From Flavobacterium frigoritolerans (GTDB lineage Bacteria; Bacteroidota; Bacteroidia; Flavobacteriales; Flavobacteriaceae): a DNA stretch of 64,000 nt. The position numbers were made by a program, and so were the translations under genes. The stretch's first letter is position 1. Every line of letters starts with the position of its first letter. The notes under the pieces were generated by a model. That model had not been told where the DNA came from. It ran no database searches and was given only the letters and a program-made list of their open reading frames with translations. The stretch spans positions 62,001-126,000 of the forward strand of contig NZ_JAOZEV010000005.1 of the NCBI RefSeq assembly GCF_025847275.1. The letters are read 5' to 3'. This document shows, one piece after another, positions 7,531-17,092 of this stretch.

Positions 7531-7986
7531 ATGAAAAATAAAAGTATTTACTCTAAGCTAATTACGTTTTTTAGTTATTTAATTGTTGCCATTTTAAACG
7601 GCTATTTATTCAATTGGATTAATGATACATATTTTAATTATTCTAATGAATCTGAAAATGGATTAAAAAACTTTTCAGGTTTAGGGAAATTTGTTATTGT
7701 TGTAATTTTAGCACCTATTCTTGAAACCTTAATTTTTCAATTTACACCAAATGAAATATTAGAAAAATTAAAAGTTAGAAGTTATTTTTTAAAAATAACG
7801 ATCCCTAGTTTACTCTTTTCATTAGCACACTTCTACCACCCCATCTATATTGTAATGTCCTTTATTGCGGGCATTATACTAAATAAATATTACATAGATA
7901 CAAAAAATGAAACACGCCTTTTTTTTATTCTAACCGTCTTATTGCATTCAGCATATAACTTATATGGTTATTTATTTGTAGTTTAA
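7531..7986 (+). CDS. CPBP-type (CAAX/Abi) membrane protein, possible bacteriocin immunity
   Basis: 151-aa multi-pass membrane protein of the CPBP intramembrane metalloprotease family. Visible motifs: APILETLIFQ (motif 1; the usual EExxxR is reduced to a single Glu and a Gln), LLFSLAHFYHP (FxxxH, motif 2) and LLHSAYNLYG (HxxxN, last motif). The protein is shorter than most CPBP members (200-300 aa) and the weakened first motif leaves protease activity uncertain. In Gram-positive class II bacteriocin loci, CPBP proteins act in self-immunity. The placement between GG-leader peptide genes and the exporter makes that role plausible here. Confidence 0.75.
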   Translation: MKNKSIYSKLITFFSYLIVAILNGYLFNWINDTYFNYSNESENGLKNFSGLGKFVIVVILAPILETLIFQFTPNEILEKLKVRSYFLKITIPSLLFSLAHFYHPIYIVMSFIAGIILNKYYIDTKNETRLFFILTVLLHSAYNLYGYLFVV

Positions 7987-8191
7987 TCTCCTCTACTTTT
8001 ATTTACAACTTTTCGATTAAAGATATTCTCAATCTTTTCATGTTTTTGAAGTAAAACTAAACTGGTATCGCGTTTTTCTTAAGGCAATATCCCAATAATC
8101 TTATCTGTTTTTAAAACCTATTAGGTGTAAACTATTACAACTCTATTCCTTAATTGATATACAGTACTATTTGCAAGTACAATTGTATTAT

Positions 8192-8297
8192 AATTCCTGA
8201 AAACAATATCGGGATTCCCGAATCTCGATAACGACCATTTGCTTTCAATACATTGTTTGACATAGTTTTGACAAAAGAAAACAAGACTATTTTTTAG
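8192..8297 (+). repeat. 106-bp promoter-like cassette, copy 2
   Basis: Second copy of the segment at 3963-4068. The stem-loop is kept; the one change in its right arm (C to T) still permits a G-U pair in RNA, which suggests the structure matters on this strand. It ends 26 bp before the adaptor start. The rest of the 337-bp gap 7987-8323 shows no gene. Confidence 0.85.
8238..8270 (+). promoter_or_regulatory. Bacteroidota-type promoter in repeat copy 2
   Basis: TTTG at 8238-8241 and TAGTTTTG at 8263-8270, 21 bp apart as in copy 1. The predicted leader to the adaptor ATG at 8324 is about 50 nt. Confidence 0.6.
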
Positions 8298-8323
8298 ATA
8301 AAACCAACTAATAAATTTAAATC

Positions 8324-9466
8324 ATGAACTTCAGTTCAGATCCAATAAACACCCTCGAAAATCTTATTGCAAAAAACAAAACAAAGAATATATCCATATA
8401 CCTGGTTCTTGTTTTGGCAATTCTTGTTTTCTTGGTTTTGTTACCAATAATTAAAGTTGACATTAGTAGTCAGAGCCGGGGTATTATTCGTAGTACTACC
8501 GATAATGTTCCTATTTCGACTATAGTAAGCGGTCGCGTTACTTGGTTGTCGTTTAAGAACAATACTATTGTACAAAAAGGTGATACGCTTATAAAAATCT
8601 CCAAGCAAAATCTGGAAAGCGATAAAAAAACACAAGATAGCTTATCAGGCTCCGTTTCGGCATTGGTAAAAGATATTTCATTGCTATTGCAAAATAAAAC
8701 AGCATATATAACCACATCTACTGCCCGAGAAGATTTATCCAAATTTCAGGCACGCAAAGATGAATTGCAAAGCAAAGTGGCACAAGCACAAATTAACTTC
8801 AACCGAAATAAAAGCTTATACAATAAGGATATTATTGCAAAAGCCGAATTCGAAAAACATGAATACGAATTGCGTTTTGCTAATCAGGCATTACAAAGCT
8901 ACATCACCCAGCAAAAAGCCACTTGGGAAAATCAAAAAAGAGAGCTGGAAGAACGATTAAAAAACTTAAACGGAACTGTTGCCAAAATAAATACCGAATC
9001 AACTAATTATATTGTTTTAGCACCTATTTCTGGAACTGTAGAGAGTTTTTCGGGTATCCAAGTCGGTTCTTACATAAATGCCTCTCAATCTATTGCATCA
9101 ATTTCGGCAGCAGATCATCTTATTGTCGAAAGCAATGTTTCCCCAAATGATATTGGTCTTATAAAAAAAAGCCAGAAAGTAAAATTTCAATTGGATGCCT
9201 TTAATTACAATCAATGGGGTTTATTAGAAGGAAAAGTAATTGATATTGATCGAAATATTACTATGCAAGGAGAACAAGCTTTTTTTAAGGTACGCAGCGC
9301 ACTAGATTCAACAACGATGCAGTTACAATCGGGTTACAAAACAAATGTTTCAAAAGGAATGACACTCACTACACGATACATCATTACCAGAAGAAGCTTG
9401 TTTGATTTATTATTCGATAAAGTAGATGATTGGCTTAACCCTAAACAATTAGCAAGTAGTAATTAG
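8324..9466 (+). CDS. HlyD-family periplasmic adaptor (membrane fusion) protein
   Basis: 380-aa adaptor linking an inner-membrane exporter to an outer-membrane channel. One membrane helix lies at about 24-44 (IYLVLVLAILVFLVLLPII). The lipoyl/barrel half GRVTWLSFKNNTIVQKGDTL is near 70-90, a long coiled-coil hairpin spans about 95-215 (Gln/Lys/Glu-rich), the second lipoyl half is APISGTVESF near 230, and a beta-barrel C-terminal part follows. It precedes the C39 ABC exporter by 129 bp on the same strand. Such pairs export GG-leader peptides. Its start is duplicated as a broken fragment at 7425. An outer-membrane TolC-like partner is not encoded in the window. Confidence 0.92.
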   Translation: MNFSSDPINTLENLIAKNKTKNISIYLVLVLAILVFLVLLPIIKVDISSQSRGIIRSTTDNVPISTIVSGRVTWLSFKNNTIVQKGDTLIKISKQNLESDKKTQDSLSGSVSALVKDISLLLQNKTAYITTSTAREDLSKFQARKDELQSKVAQAQINFNRNKSLYNKDIIAKAEFEKHEYELRFANQALQSYITQQKATWENQKRELEERLKNLNGTVAKINTESTNYIVLAPISGTVESFSGIQVGSYINASQSIASISAADHLIVESNVSPNDIGLIKKSQKVKFQLDAFNYNQWGLLEGKVIDIDRNITMQGEQAFFKVRSALDSTTMQLQSGYKTNVSKGMTLTTRYIITRRSLFDLLFDKVDDWLNPKQLASSN

Positions 9467-9595
9467 CAATTGCTTATGTTTCTTTTAATTTTTTAGTTAC
9501 GGCAACTAATAACATTAACATTTTTCATAAAGAAGTTAATTTGTAGAATATCAAAATTACTAATTTCTAACTGTTAATTTCTAATTCCAATAAAT

Positions 9596-11743
9596 ATGTC
9601 TATAAAAATAAAACAACATGATATTAAAGATTGTGGTGCGGCTTGTCTGGCTTCTATTGGAAACCATTTCAAAGTTAATCTCCCTATAGCGAGAATCCGC
9701 CAATATGCCAATACCGATAAACGTGGTACTAATGTGTTAGGGATTATTGAAGCTGCCGAAAAAATGGGTTTTACCGCCAAAGGAGTCAAAGGCGGAATAG
9801 ATTCTTTGGATAAAATCCCGCTTCCTGCTATTGCTCATATAATTACGAAAGAACAATTGCATCATTATGTGGTAATTTATAAAGTTGAAAAATCAATAGT
9901 TACTGTTATGGATCCTGGTTTTGGCAAAATGGTAACCTATACTTTCGATGACTTCCAAAAAGTGTGGTCTGGTGTATTGATTCTTTTTGCTCCAAATGAT
10001 GATTTTAAAACGTATAATGAAAAGACGTCTCCCATAAGACGGTTTTGGCACTTGGTACAACCGCACAAAACTATTTTAATCCAAGCCCTCATTGGTGCAA
10101 TACTGTTTACCGTTTTGGGATTAGCAATGTCTATTTATATTCAAAAAATAACCGATTATGTTTTGGTTGATGGTAATCGAAAATTACTCAATCTATTAAG
10201 CATATCTATGATTGCGATTATAGTACTACAGGCTTATATTGGTTCCAAAAAAAGTATCTTTGTAATGAAAACCGGGCAATTAATTGATGCTAAATTAATA
10301 CTCGGCTATTACAAACATTTACTCCATTTACCACAGCGTTTCTTTGACACTATGCAAATAGGAGAAATTACCTCTCGAATAAATGATGCCGTAAAAATAC
10401 GTTCGTTTATAAATGAAGTAGCAATTGAAATGATTGTAAACGTTTTTATTGTTGTCTTTTCCTTTGCGTTGATGTTTACTTATTATTGGAAACTGGCTTT
10501 GGTAATCCTACTCGTAATTCCATTTTATACAGCAATCTATTTTGTTTTGAATAAATTCAATAAGAAAGTAGAACGAAATATCATGGAAAATGCCGCAGAA
10601 CTGCAAACCCAACTAGTCGAAAGTATTACACATATAAGAACAGTAAAAGAATTTGGAATCGAAGAATATTCCAATTTAAAAACTGAAAACAAATTTGTAA
10701 AACTATTGTTTACGGGCTATAAATCTGGTCTAAATGGAATTTTTGCAAATACATCTACCCAATTTTTGGCTTCGGGGTTCACCGTTATTTTAATGTGGAT
10801 TGGTTCAGGATATGTAATAGACAGAGCAATTACTCCTGGAGAATTATTTTCTTTTTATGCCTTAATAGGTTATTTTACTTCCCCAGTAGCCTCTTTAATC
10901 GGCATGAACAAAACAGCACAAAATGCATTGATTGCTGCTGATAGACTTTTCGAGATAATGGATCTGGAACGCGAAGAAACAGAAAATAAAGTGGAGCTAC
11001 AAAGAGAAAATGTAGGGGACATAAAATTCGAAAATGTTTCATTTCGTTATGGCTCTCGAGTTGAAGTATTTAAAAATTTCAATGCCGTATTCAAGAAAAA
11101 TGAAACAACTGCTATTGTTGGTGAAAGCGGAAGCGGTAAGACTACATTAATCTCCTTGTTGCAAAATTTGTATCCCATAAAAGAAGGGAAAATTTACATT
11201 GGCGAATATGATACACAATTTATCCATTACCAAAGTCTAAGAAATTATGTTGGAGTAGTTCCGCAACAACTCAATCTGTTTTCCGGAAATATTATCGAAA
11301 ACATTGCCTTAGGTGATTCTTTTCCAAATATTCAACATGTTTTGGACTTATCTAAACAACTCGGAATAACTGAATTTGTCGAAAAATTACCAAACGGTTT
11401 TGAAACACAAATAGGCGAAAATGGCACAATGCTTTCTGGAGGTCAGAAACAACGAATTGCAATTGCTAGAGCTTTATATAAGAATCCTGAGGTTCTATTA
11501 ATGGATGAGGCAACATCATCACTAGATACTAACTCTGAAAGAACTGTAAAAGAAGTAATCGACAATTTCAAATTACAAGGAAAAACTGTTATTGTTATTG
11601 CACATCGACTAAGTACAATTGCAAATGCTAATACTATTTTTGTAATGAAAAATGGAACTATTATCGAGTCAGGAAATCATATCGATTTATTAGTCCAAAA
11701 AGGGGAATACTTTGATTTATGGAACAAACAGGGATTGTTATAA
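9596..11743 (+). CDS. C39-peptidase ABC transporter for GG-leader peptides
   Basis: 715-aa bacteriocin-processing exporter. The N-terminal C39 peptidase is complete: KDCGAACLAS with catalytic Cys13, His90 in LHHYVVIY and Asp106 in MDPGFG. It cuts leaders after Gly-Gly. Residues about 155-435 form a six-helix ABC exporter membrane domain. The ATPase domain has Walker A GESGSGKTT at about 509-517, signature LSGGQKQR near 613 and Walker B LLMDEATSSLD near 634. It works in the inner membrane with the adaptor encoded just upstream. The intact precursor at 4277 is the only clearly whole local substrate; precursors elsewhere in the genome are possible. Confidence 0.95.
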   Translation: MSIKIKQHDIKDCGAACLASIGNHFKVNLPIARIRQYANTDKRGTNVLGIIEAAEKMGFTAKGVKGGIDSLDKIPLPAIAHIITKEQLHHYVVIYKVEKSIVTVMDPGFGKMVTYTFDDFQKVWSGVLILFAPNDDFKTYNEKTSPIRRFWHLVQPHKTILIQALIGAILFTVLGLAMSIYIQKITDYVLVDGNRKLLNLLSISMIAIIVLQAYIGSKKSIFVMKTGQLIDAKLILGYYKHLLHLPQRFFDTMQIGEITSRINDAVKIRSFINEVAIEMIVNVFIVVFSFALMFTYYWKLALVILLVIPFYTAIYFVLNKFNKKVERNIMENAAELQTQLVESITHIRTVKEFGIEEYSNLKTENKFVKLLFTGYKSGLNGIFANTSTQFLASGFTVILMWIGSGYVIDRAITPGELFSFYALIGYFTSPVASLIGMNKTAQNALIAADRLFEIMDLEREETENKVELQRENVGDIKFENVSFRYGSRVEVFKNFNAVFKKNETTAIVGESGSGKTTLISLLQNLYPIKEGKIYIGEYDTQFIHYQSLRNYVGVVPQQLNLFSGNIIENIALGDSFPNIQHVLDLSKQLGITEFVEKLPNGFETQIGENGTMLSGGQKQRIAIARALYKNPEVLLMDEATSSLDTNSERTVKEVIDNFKLQGKTVIVIAHRLSTIANANTIFVMKNGTIIESGNHIDLLVQKGEYFDLWNKQGLL

Positions 11744-11772
11744 TCCAATTATACAAACTATCAAAAACAAAA

Positions 11773-11805
11773 AAAGAGCCGACAATTACTTGTCGGCTCT
11801 TTATA
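11773..11805. terminator. Bidirectional terminator between exporter and atpG
   Basis: 13-bp perfect arms (11773-11785 and 11790-11802, core AGAGCCGACA / TGTCGGCTCT) with an A-run before and a T-rich stretch after, between converging genes. Confidence 0.85.
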
Positions 11806-11818
11806 TATTCTTTCAATT

Positions 11819-11890
11819 TTCTTATCCTTTCAAAGCTTTGCAATTTTAAGATTTGAAAAATTAAAAATTTTTCTTATCCTTTCAAAGCTT
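11819..11890. repeat. Short duplication of the atpG 3' end
   Basis: The 20 nt at 11871-11890, covering the atpG stop region, are repeated exactly at 11819-11838, 52 bp away. A tiny tandem duplication; no function evident. Confidence 0.6.
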
Positions 11891-12734
11891 CCGCTCCACC
11901 AACGATTTCTAAAATTTCGTTTGTGATGGCAGCTTGACGTGCTTTATTGTAAGTTAATTTCAATTGATTTCTCAACTCAGTAGCATTATCAGTTGCTTTG
12001 TGCATTGCAGTCATACGTGCACCATGCTCTGAAGCAAATGAATCACGAATACCTTTGTATAATTGTGTTTTTAATGATTTAGGAATCAAAGTCAACACGA
12101 TTTCTTCTTTCGAAGGTTCAAAGATATAATCTCCTGTTGAAACAGGTACATCTGATTTAATTGGAGCTAATGGTAAAAACTGTTCTACTTGAACAATTTG
12201 AGTAGCAGCATTTTTAAACTGATTATAAATCAATTCAATTCTATCGTACTCTCCTGACAAGAATTTTTCAGTTAAATTATCAGCAATTGCAGCAACGTTA
12301 TCAAAAGTCAAATGATCAAAAATTGCATTATGATGACCGTGAACTTTATGAGTTTTAGCTAATACATCATTTCCTTTTTTACCTATAGGAAAAATATCAA
12401 CCTGTTTTCCGGCATAAAATTCAGAACGTGCTTTTGCTTCCTTTATTACATTCGTATTAAATGCACCACATAAACCTCTATTTGAAGTTATCGCTACAAG
12501 CAATACTTTTTTTACCTCACGTTGTGTTGTAAAATCTCCTCCAACATCACCATCTAGTGTTGCTGAAAGGTTTTGTAATAATTCCGTTAATTTCTCGGCA
12601 TAAGGACGCATCGCTGTGATTGCATCTTGTGCTTTCTTTAGCTTAGCTGCAGAAACCATTTTCATCGCCGATGTAATCTGCATCGTAGATGAAACGGAAG
12701 TAATTCTATTACGGATTTCCTTTAAATTTGCCAT
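11874..12734 (-). CDS. atpG: ATP synthase F1 gamma subunit
   Basis: 286 aa, the usual length. It forms the central rotor shaft that turns inside the alpha/beta ring. The conserved N-terminal coiled helix MANLKEIRNRITSVSSTMQITSAMKMVSAAKLKKAQ and the C-terminal helix NKARQAAITNEILEIVGGAEAL pack together as the rotor; ITSNRGLCGAFN near 83-94 is the family signature. It is the last gene of the atpB-E-F-H-A-G run. The 91-bp gap to atpA holds a 19-bp hairpin. Confidence 0.97.
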   Translation of the reverse strand: MANLKEIRNRITSVSSTMQITSAMKMVSAAKLKKAQDAITAMRPYAEKLTELLQNLSATLDGDVGGDFTTQREVKKVLLVAITSNRGLCGAFNTNVIKEAKARSEFYAGKQVDIFPIGKKGNDVLAKTHKVHGHHNAIFDHLTFDNVAAIADNLTEKFLSGEYDRIELIYNQFKNAATQIVQVEQFLPLAPIKSDVPVSTGDYIFEPSKEEIVLTLIPKSLKTQLYKGIRDSFASEHGARMTAMHKATDNATELRNQLKLTYNKARQAAITNEILEIVGGAEALKG

Positions 12735-12765
12735 TTTTTCTAATTAGAAAATTTGAAAATCAGTC

Positions 12766-12811
12766 AATTAGATAATTTAAAAAACCAAAGTGTTTTTTAA
12801 ATTATCTAATT
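12766..12811 (-). other. Intercistronic hairpin between atpA and atpG
   Basis: Perfect 19-bp arms at 12766-12784 and 12793-12811 with an 8-nt loop. There is no long T-run after it on the minus strand, so it more likely affects mRNA stability or partial read-through than full termination. Confidence 0.6.
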
Positions 12812-12825
12812 ATCCAATTATCTTA

Positions 12826-14403
12826 TTAGTTATATTTTGCTGAAATTTCTTTTGCTACTTTTTCAATAACATCTGTAATGTTATCGTCTAGTTTACCTGC
12901 TTTAAGCGCATTAAGAGTATCTTTATGCTTGCTGTTAAGGTATGCTAAGAAATCTGCTTCAAATTCTTTTACTTTATTTACAGGAACGTTTCTTAATAAG
13001 TTTTTAGAACCTGCATAAATAATAGCTACTTGGTTTTCTACAGTATAAGGATCATTTAAACCTTGTTTCAAGATTTCAACGTTTCTTTTACCTTTTTCGA
13101 TTACGTTTAAAGTAACTGAATCTAAGTCAGAACCAAATTTAGCAAACGCTTCCAATTCACGGAATTGCGCTTGATCTAATTTTAAAGTACCTGATACTTT
13201 TTTCATAGATTTAATTTGTGCATTACCTCCAACACGAGATACTGAAATACCTACGTTGATAGCAGGACGAACTCCAGAGTTAAACAAATCTCCATCAAGG
13301 AAAATTTGACCATCTGTAATCGAAATTACGTTTGTTGGGATATATGCAGAAACGTCACCAGCTTGAGTTTCGATAATTGGTAAAGCAGTTAATGAACCAC
13401 CACCTTTTACGATAGATTTAAGTGAATCTGGTAAATCGTTCATGTTTTTAGCAATTCCATTATCTGCAATTACTTTACAAGCACGCTCTAATAATCTACT
13501 GTGTAAGTAGAAAACGTCTCCAGGATATGCTTCACGTCCCGGTGGTCTTCTTAATAAAAGAGAAACCTCACGGTAAGCTACAGCTTGTTTAGATAAATCA
13601 TCATACACAATAAGTGCTGGACGACCTGAATCTCTAAAATATTCTCCAATTGCAGCACCTGCGAAAGGAGCATAAACTTGCATTGGAGCTGGGTCAGAAG
13701 CATTTGCTGCAACAATAACTGTATAAGCCATTGCACCTTTTTCTTCTAACATTTTAGCAATTCCTGCTACAGTTGAAGCTTTTTGCCCAATTGCAACATA
13801 TATACAAAATACAGGTTTTCCTGCATCGTAAAATTCTTTTTGGTTTAAGATAGTATCCAAACAAACAGTAGATTTTCCTGTTTGACGGTCACCAATTACA
13901 AGCTCACGTTGTCCACGTCCAACTGGAATCATAGCATCAACAGCTTTAATACCTGTTTGTAATGGTTCTGTTACTGGTTGACGGAAGATAACTCCTGGTG
14001 CTTTTCTTTCTAAAGGCATTTCGTATAATGTTCCACCGATTGGTCCTTTTCCATCAATTGGAAAACCAAGAGTGTTTACTACACGTCCTACCATTTGCTC
14101 ACCTACTTTAAGAGAAGCAATACGTTGTGTTCTTTTTGCTGTTGATCCTTCTTTAATTCCTGTTGATGGTCCTAAAAGTACCACACCAACATTATCTTCT
14201 TCAAGGTTCAATACAATAGCTTCAAGTCCGTTTTCAAATTCAACTAACTCACCATATTGTACATTCGATAGCCCGTAAATACGAGCAATACCGTCTCCAA
14301 CTTGAAGTACTGTTCCTACTTCTTCTAGCGTAGCACCAGATTCAAAACCTTCTACTTGCTTTCTTAATATTGCTGAAATTTCAGCAGGTTTGATTTCCGC
14401 CAT
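12826..14403 (-). CDS. atpA: ATP synthase F1 alpha subunit
   Basis: 525 aa. Non-catalytic nucleotide-binding subunit of the F1 head. Walker A is GDRQTGKS at 171-178; [34 protein letters not shown] carries the Walker B Asp and the conserved segment leading to the arginine finger region; [14 protein letters not shown] is the C-terminal family signature. It lies between atpH (39 bp) and atpG. The catalytic beta subunit (atpD) and epsilon (atpC) are absent from this run, as is normal in Bacteroidota where they lie elsewhere. Confidence 0.98.
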   Translation of the reverse strand: MAEIKPAEISAILRKQVEGFESGATLEEVGTVLQVGDGIARIYGLSNVQYGELVEFENGLEAIVLNLEEDNVGVVLLGPSTGIKEGSTAKRTQRIASLKVGEQMVGRVVNTLGFPIDGKGPIGGTLYEMPLERKAPGVIFRQPVTEPLQTGIKAVDAMIPVGRGQRELVIGDRQTGKSTVCLDTILNQKEFYDAGKPVFCIYVAIGQKASTVAGIAKMLEEKGAMAYTVIVAANASDPAPMQVYAPFAGAAIGEYFRDSGRPALIVYDDLSKQAVAYREVSLLLRRPPGREAYPGDVFYLHSRLLERACKVIADNGIAKNMNDLPDSLKSIVKGGGSLTALPIIETQAGDVSAYIPTNVISITDGQIFLDGDLFNSGVRPAINVGISVSRVGGNAQIKSMKKVSGTLKLDQAQFRELEAFAKFGSDLDSVTLNVIEKGKRNVEILKQGLNDPYTVENQVAIIYAGSKNLLRNVPVNKVKEFEADFLAYLNSKHKDTLNALKAGKLDDNITDVIEKVAKEISAKYN

Positions 14404-14442
14404 CTTAAATTTATTATTTAGACACTTTTATGTGTAATAAAA

Positions 14443-14976
14443 CTAATTACTTAACTCTCTTTTTAATACTTGTAATCTGTTTGCAACAGATGCATTATAT
14501 TGCTTATCGCCTATTCTTAAAATAAATCCTCCAATAATTGAAGCATCTACGTTATTTTCAATTGTAATTTTCTTATCTGATAATGTTGCGATTTTAGCTA
14601 AAACTTTAGCTTCTAAAGCAGCATCCATAGGAATTGCTGTTGTAACTTTTGCTACTTCAACACCATTATTTTCATCAAATAATTTAACGTATTCTAGTGC
14701 TATTGCTTCTAGAATTTCGAATCTTTTGTTTTCAAACAATAAATGAAACAACCCTTTGGTTACACCATTTATAGTTGCAAAAACCTCTAAAAGAGCACTT
14801 TCTTTAACTTCAACTTTAATAGTTGGGCTTTGAATAAAGGTACTCAATTCTGCATTTGTATCAATTGTTGAAGCAATTGACTTCATATCGTTATTAACAA
14901 CTTCGGCAACACCTTTAGAGTTTGCTAAGTCCAGAATTGCTTTTGCATAACGAATTGCTGCTCTTGTACTTGCCAT
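14443..14976 (-). CDS. atpH: ATP synthase F1 delta subunit
   Basis: 177 aa, typical OSCP/delta size. It joins the peripheral stalk (b subunits) to the top of the alpha/beta head. The N-terminal helical bundle begins STRAAIRYAKAILDLANSKG, and the C-terminal part has GGFILRIGDKQYNASVANRL, the family signature. Four bases separate it from atpF, so the two are likely translated together. Confidence 0.95.
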   Translation of the reverse strand: MASTRAAIRYAKAILDLANSKGVAEVVNNDMKSIASTIDTNAELSTFIQSPTIKVEVKESALLEVFATINGVTKGLFHLLFENKRFEILEAIALEYVKLFDENNGVEVAKVTTAIPMDAALEAKVLAKIATLSDKKITIENNVDASIIGGFILRIGDKQYNASVANRLQVLKRELSN

Positions 14977-14980
14977 AATA

Positions 14981-15472
14981 TTAGTTTAACTTTACGTCAT
15001 CTAACATTTTCTCAACTAATTTAGTTTGAGATTCTTTGCTAGATAATTCATCTTTCAATAGTTTTTCAGCAATGCTTAATGATAAAGTTGAAACTTGTGA
15101 TTTCAATTCAGCCATAGCTGCATTCTTTTCATTTTCGATAGCTGCTTTAGCTTGGGCAATTAATTTTTGTCCTTGCTCTTGTGCTTCATTTTTAGATTCA
15201 GCTATAATTTGCTCTTTCATTTCGCGAGCTTCTTTTAACATAGCATCACGTTCAGCACGAGCTTCTTTTAAGATACGCTCATTATCAGCAGTTAAATTCT
15301 GCATTTCTCTACGAGCTGCTTCTGCAGATGCTAAAGCTTCGTTGATAGATTCTTCACGGCTTTTTACTGCACCTAATATAGGTTTCCAAGCAAATTTTGC
15401 CATTAGAAGGAAGAAAACAATAAAGATAGTTGTTGTCCAAAAAATTAAACTTTCTGGTGAAGTTAATTGCAT
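14981..15472 (-). CDS. atpF: ATP synthase F0 b subunit
   Basis: 163 aa. Peripheral stalk: one N-terminal membrane helix at about 8-28 (LIFWTTTIFIVFFLLMAKF) followed by a very long Ala/Glu/Lys-rich coiled coil that reaches up to the delta subunit. It is preceded by an 82-bp gap containing a terminator-like hairpin after atpE, which could lower b expression relative to the c ring. Confidence 0.96.
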   Translation of the reverse strand: MQLTSPESLIFWTTTIFIVFFLLMAKFAWKPILGAVKSREESINEALASAEAARREMQNLTADNERILKEARAERDAMLKEAREMKEQIIAESKNEAQEQGQKLIAQAKAAIENEKNAAMAELKSQVSTLSLSIAEKLLKDELSSKESQTKLVEKMLDDVKLN

Positions 15473-15507
15473 AACATTATATATTTAAAATTTGTTTGTC
15501 TTTTTTT

Positions 15508-15545
15508 AAAAAAACTTCCTGAAGCCAACCGCTACAGGAAGTTTT
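15508..15545 (-). terminator. Attenuator-like hairpin between atpE and atpF
   Basis: 11-bp arms AAAACTTCCTG (15511-15521) and CAGGAAGTTTT (15535-15545); on the minus strand the stem runs into a short T-run. Partial termination here would give more atpE than downstream mRNA, matching the many c subunits per complex. Confidence 0.6.
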
Positions 15546-15554
15546 AGATTTTAA

Positions 15555-15776
<222 letters not shown>

Positions 15777-15798
15777 TTAATAATTAATAAAACTCTGA

Positions 15799-16959
15799 TT
15801 AATGATGATCGTGCTCTTCAACAGCCTGACCAATAAATAATGCTGATAGCAAAGTAAATACATACGCTTGCAAAGCAGCAACCAACATTTCTAATACACT
15901 CATGAACAATACGAATGCTCCAGCAACTGGTCCGATAGCAATAGTTTTGAAAATGAAAATCAAAGAAACTAAACTTAAAATAATAATGTGACCTGCAGTG
16001 ATGTTTGCAAATAAACGAATCATCAATGCAAATGGCTTAGTAAGCATTCCTATAATTTCTACAGGAATCATAATTGGAGCCAACCACACAGGAACACCTG
16101 GTGTATTAAAAATATGTCCCCAGTAATTTTTGTTTGCGCTTAAAGTTGTAACGATAAAAGTAATAAATGCCATTACAAATGTAAAATAGATATTACCTGT
16201 TAAGTTAGAACTAAATGGAAAGAAAGGAATCAATCCGATAAGGTTATTAATCCAAATAAAGAAAAAGATAGTCAAAAGGTATGGCATATATTTTCCAGCC
16301 TTTTTTGTTCCAATATTTGGAATCGCAATCTCGTCTCTAACATATGTAACTAGTGGCTCTAAAAATCCAGCCAATCCTTTTGGTGCGTTTGGATTTTTCT
16401 TATATGATCTTGCTACTGCAAAAAATAAGAAAAACAAAATAATCGCAGACATCAACATTGAAAAAACATTCTTTGTGATAGAAAAATCTAAAGGTCTTGC
16501 ATCAAAAGCAAAAGCTCCGTTACCTCTTTCTTCAGCAGTCATTTGCTCAAATTTGTCAGCATAAAAAATTACTTCTTTATAGCGAACAACTTTTTGACCA
16601 TTAATATCTACAACATGTTCTCCTGTATTATCATGGTGAAATTTTTCTGATGAAAAAATCTCTAATCCATTTTTAGTCCATAAAATAACTGGTAGATTAA
16701 GCGAAATAGCATGACCATTCCAGTCAGCAATATGAAAATCATGAGAATCTCCAATGTGTGAATTAATCAATTCACTTGCATTAAATTCTTTTTCTATTTC
16801 GTGACCAACACTTTCTCCGTGACCGCTTCCTTCTGCTACTTCAACGTTTTCGTGTTTAACAGAAACACTATCAACAGTGGTAGAGGCGAAATTTATCGAC
16901 GAAGTAAATGCTAATAATGTAACTAATAAGTACTGAACTGGTTTATTTGAAAATATCAT
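15799..16959 (-). CDS. atpB: ATP synthase F0 a subunit with long N-terminal extension
   Basis: 386 aa. It forms the proton half-channels against the c ring. The essential Arg315 is in MIRLFANITAGH, and the last helices carry LQAYVFTLLSALFIGQAVEEHDHH. The protein is about 110-150 residues longer than the E. coli subunit: residues 1-25 look like a signal peptide (TLLAFTSSINFAS), followed by a His/Glu-rich periplasmic stretch. Such extended a subunits are usual in Bacteroidota. First ATP synthase subunit gene in transcription order. Confidence 0.96.
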   Translation of the reverse strand: MIFSNKPVQYLLVTLLAFTSSINFASTTVDSVSVKHENVEVAEGSGHGESVGHEIEKEFNASELINSHIGDSHDFHIADWNGHAISLNLPVILWTKNGLEIFSSEKFHHDNTGEHVVDINGQKVVRYKEVIFYADKFEQMTAEERGNGAFAFDARPLDFSITKNVFSMLMSAIILFFLFFAVARSYKKNPNAPKGLAGFLEPLVTYVRDEIAIPNIGTKKAGKYMPYLLTIFFFIWINNLIGLIPFFPFSSNLTGNIYFTFVMAFITFIVTTLSANKNYWGHIFNTPGVPVWLAPIMIPVEIIGMLTKPFALMIRLFANITAGHIIILSLVSLIFIFKTIAIGPVAGAFVLFMSVLEMLVAALQAYVFTLLSALFIGQAVEEHDHH

Positions 16960-17092
16960 TATTAAATCTTTATCTAATTTTAGGTTCCAAAAATTTTTTG
17001 CAAAGGTACATTTTAAATTGAAAATTGAAAATTTATGGATATGTTTTTTAATATTACATTTTAAATTATCAATTTATCTAATAATGAAGCGG

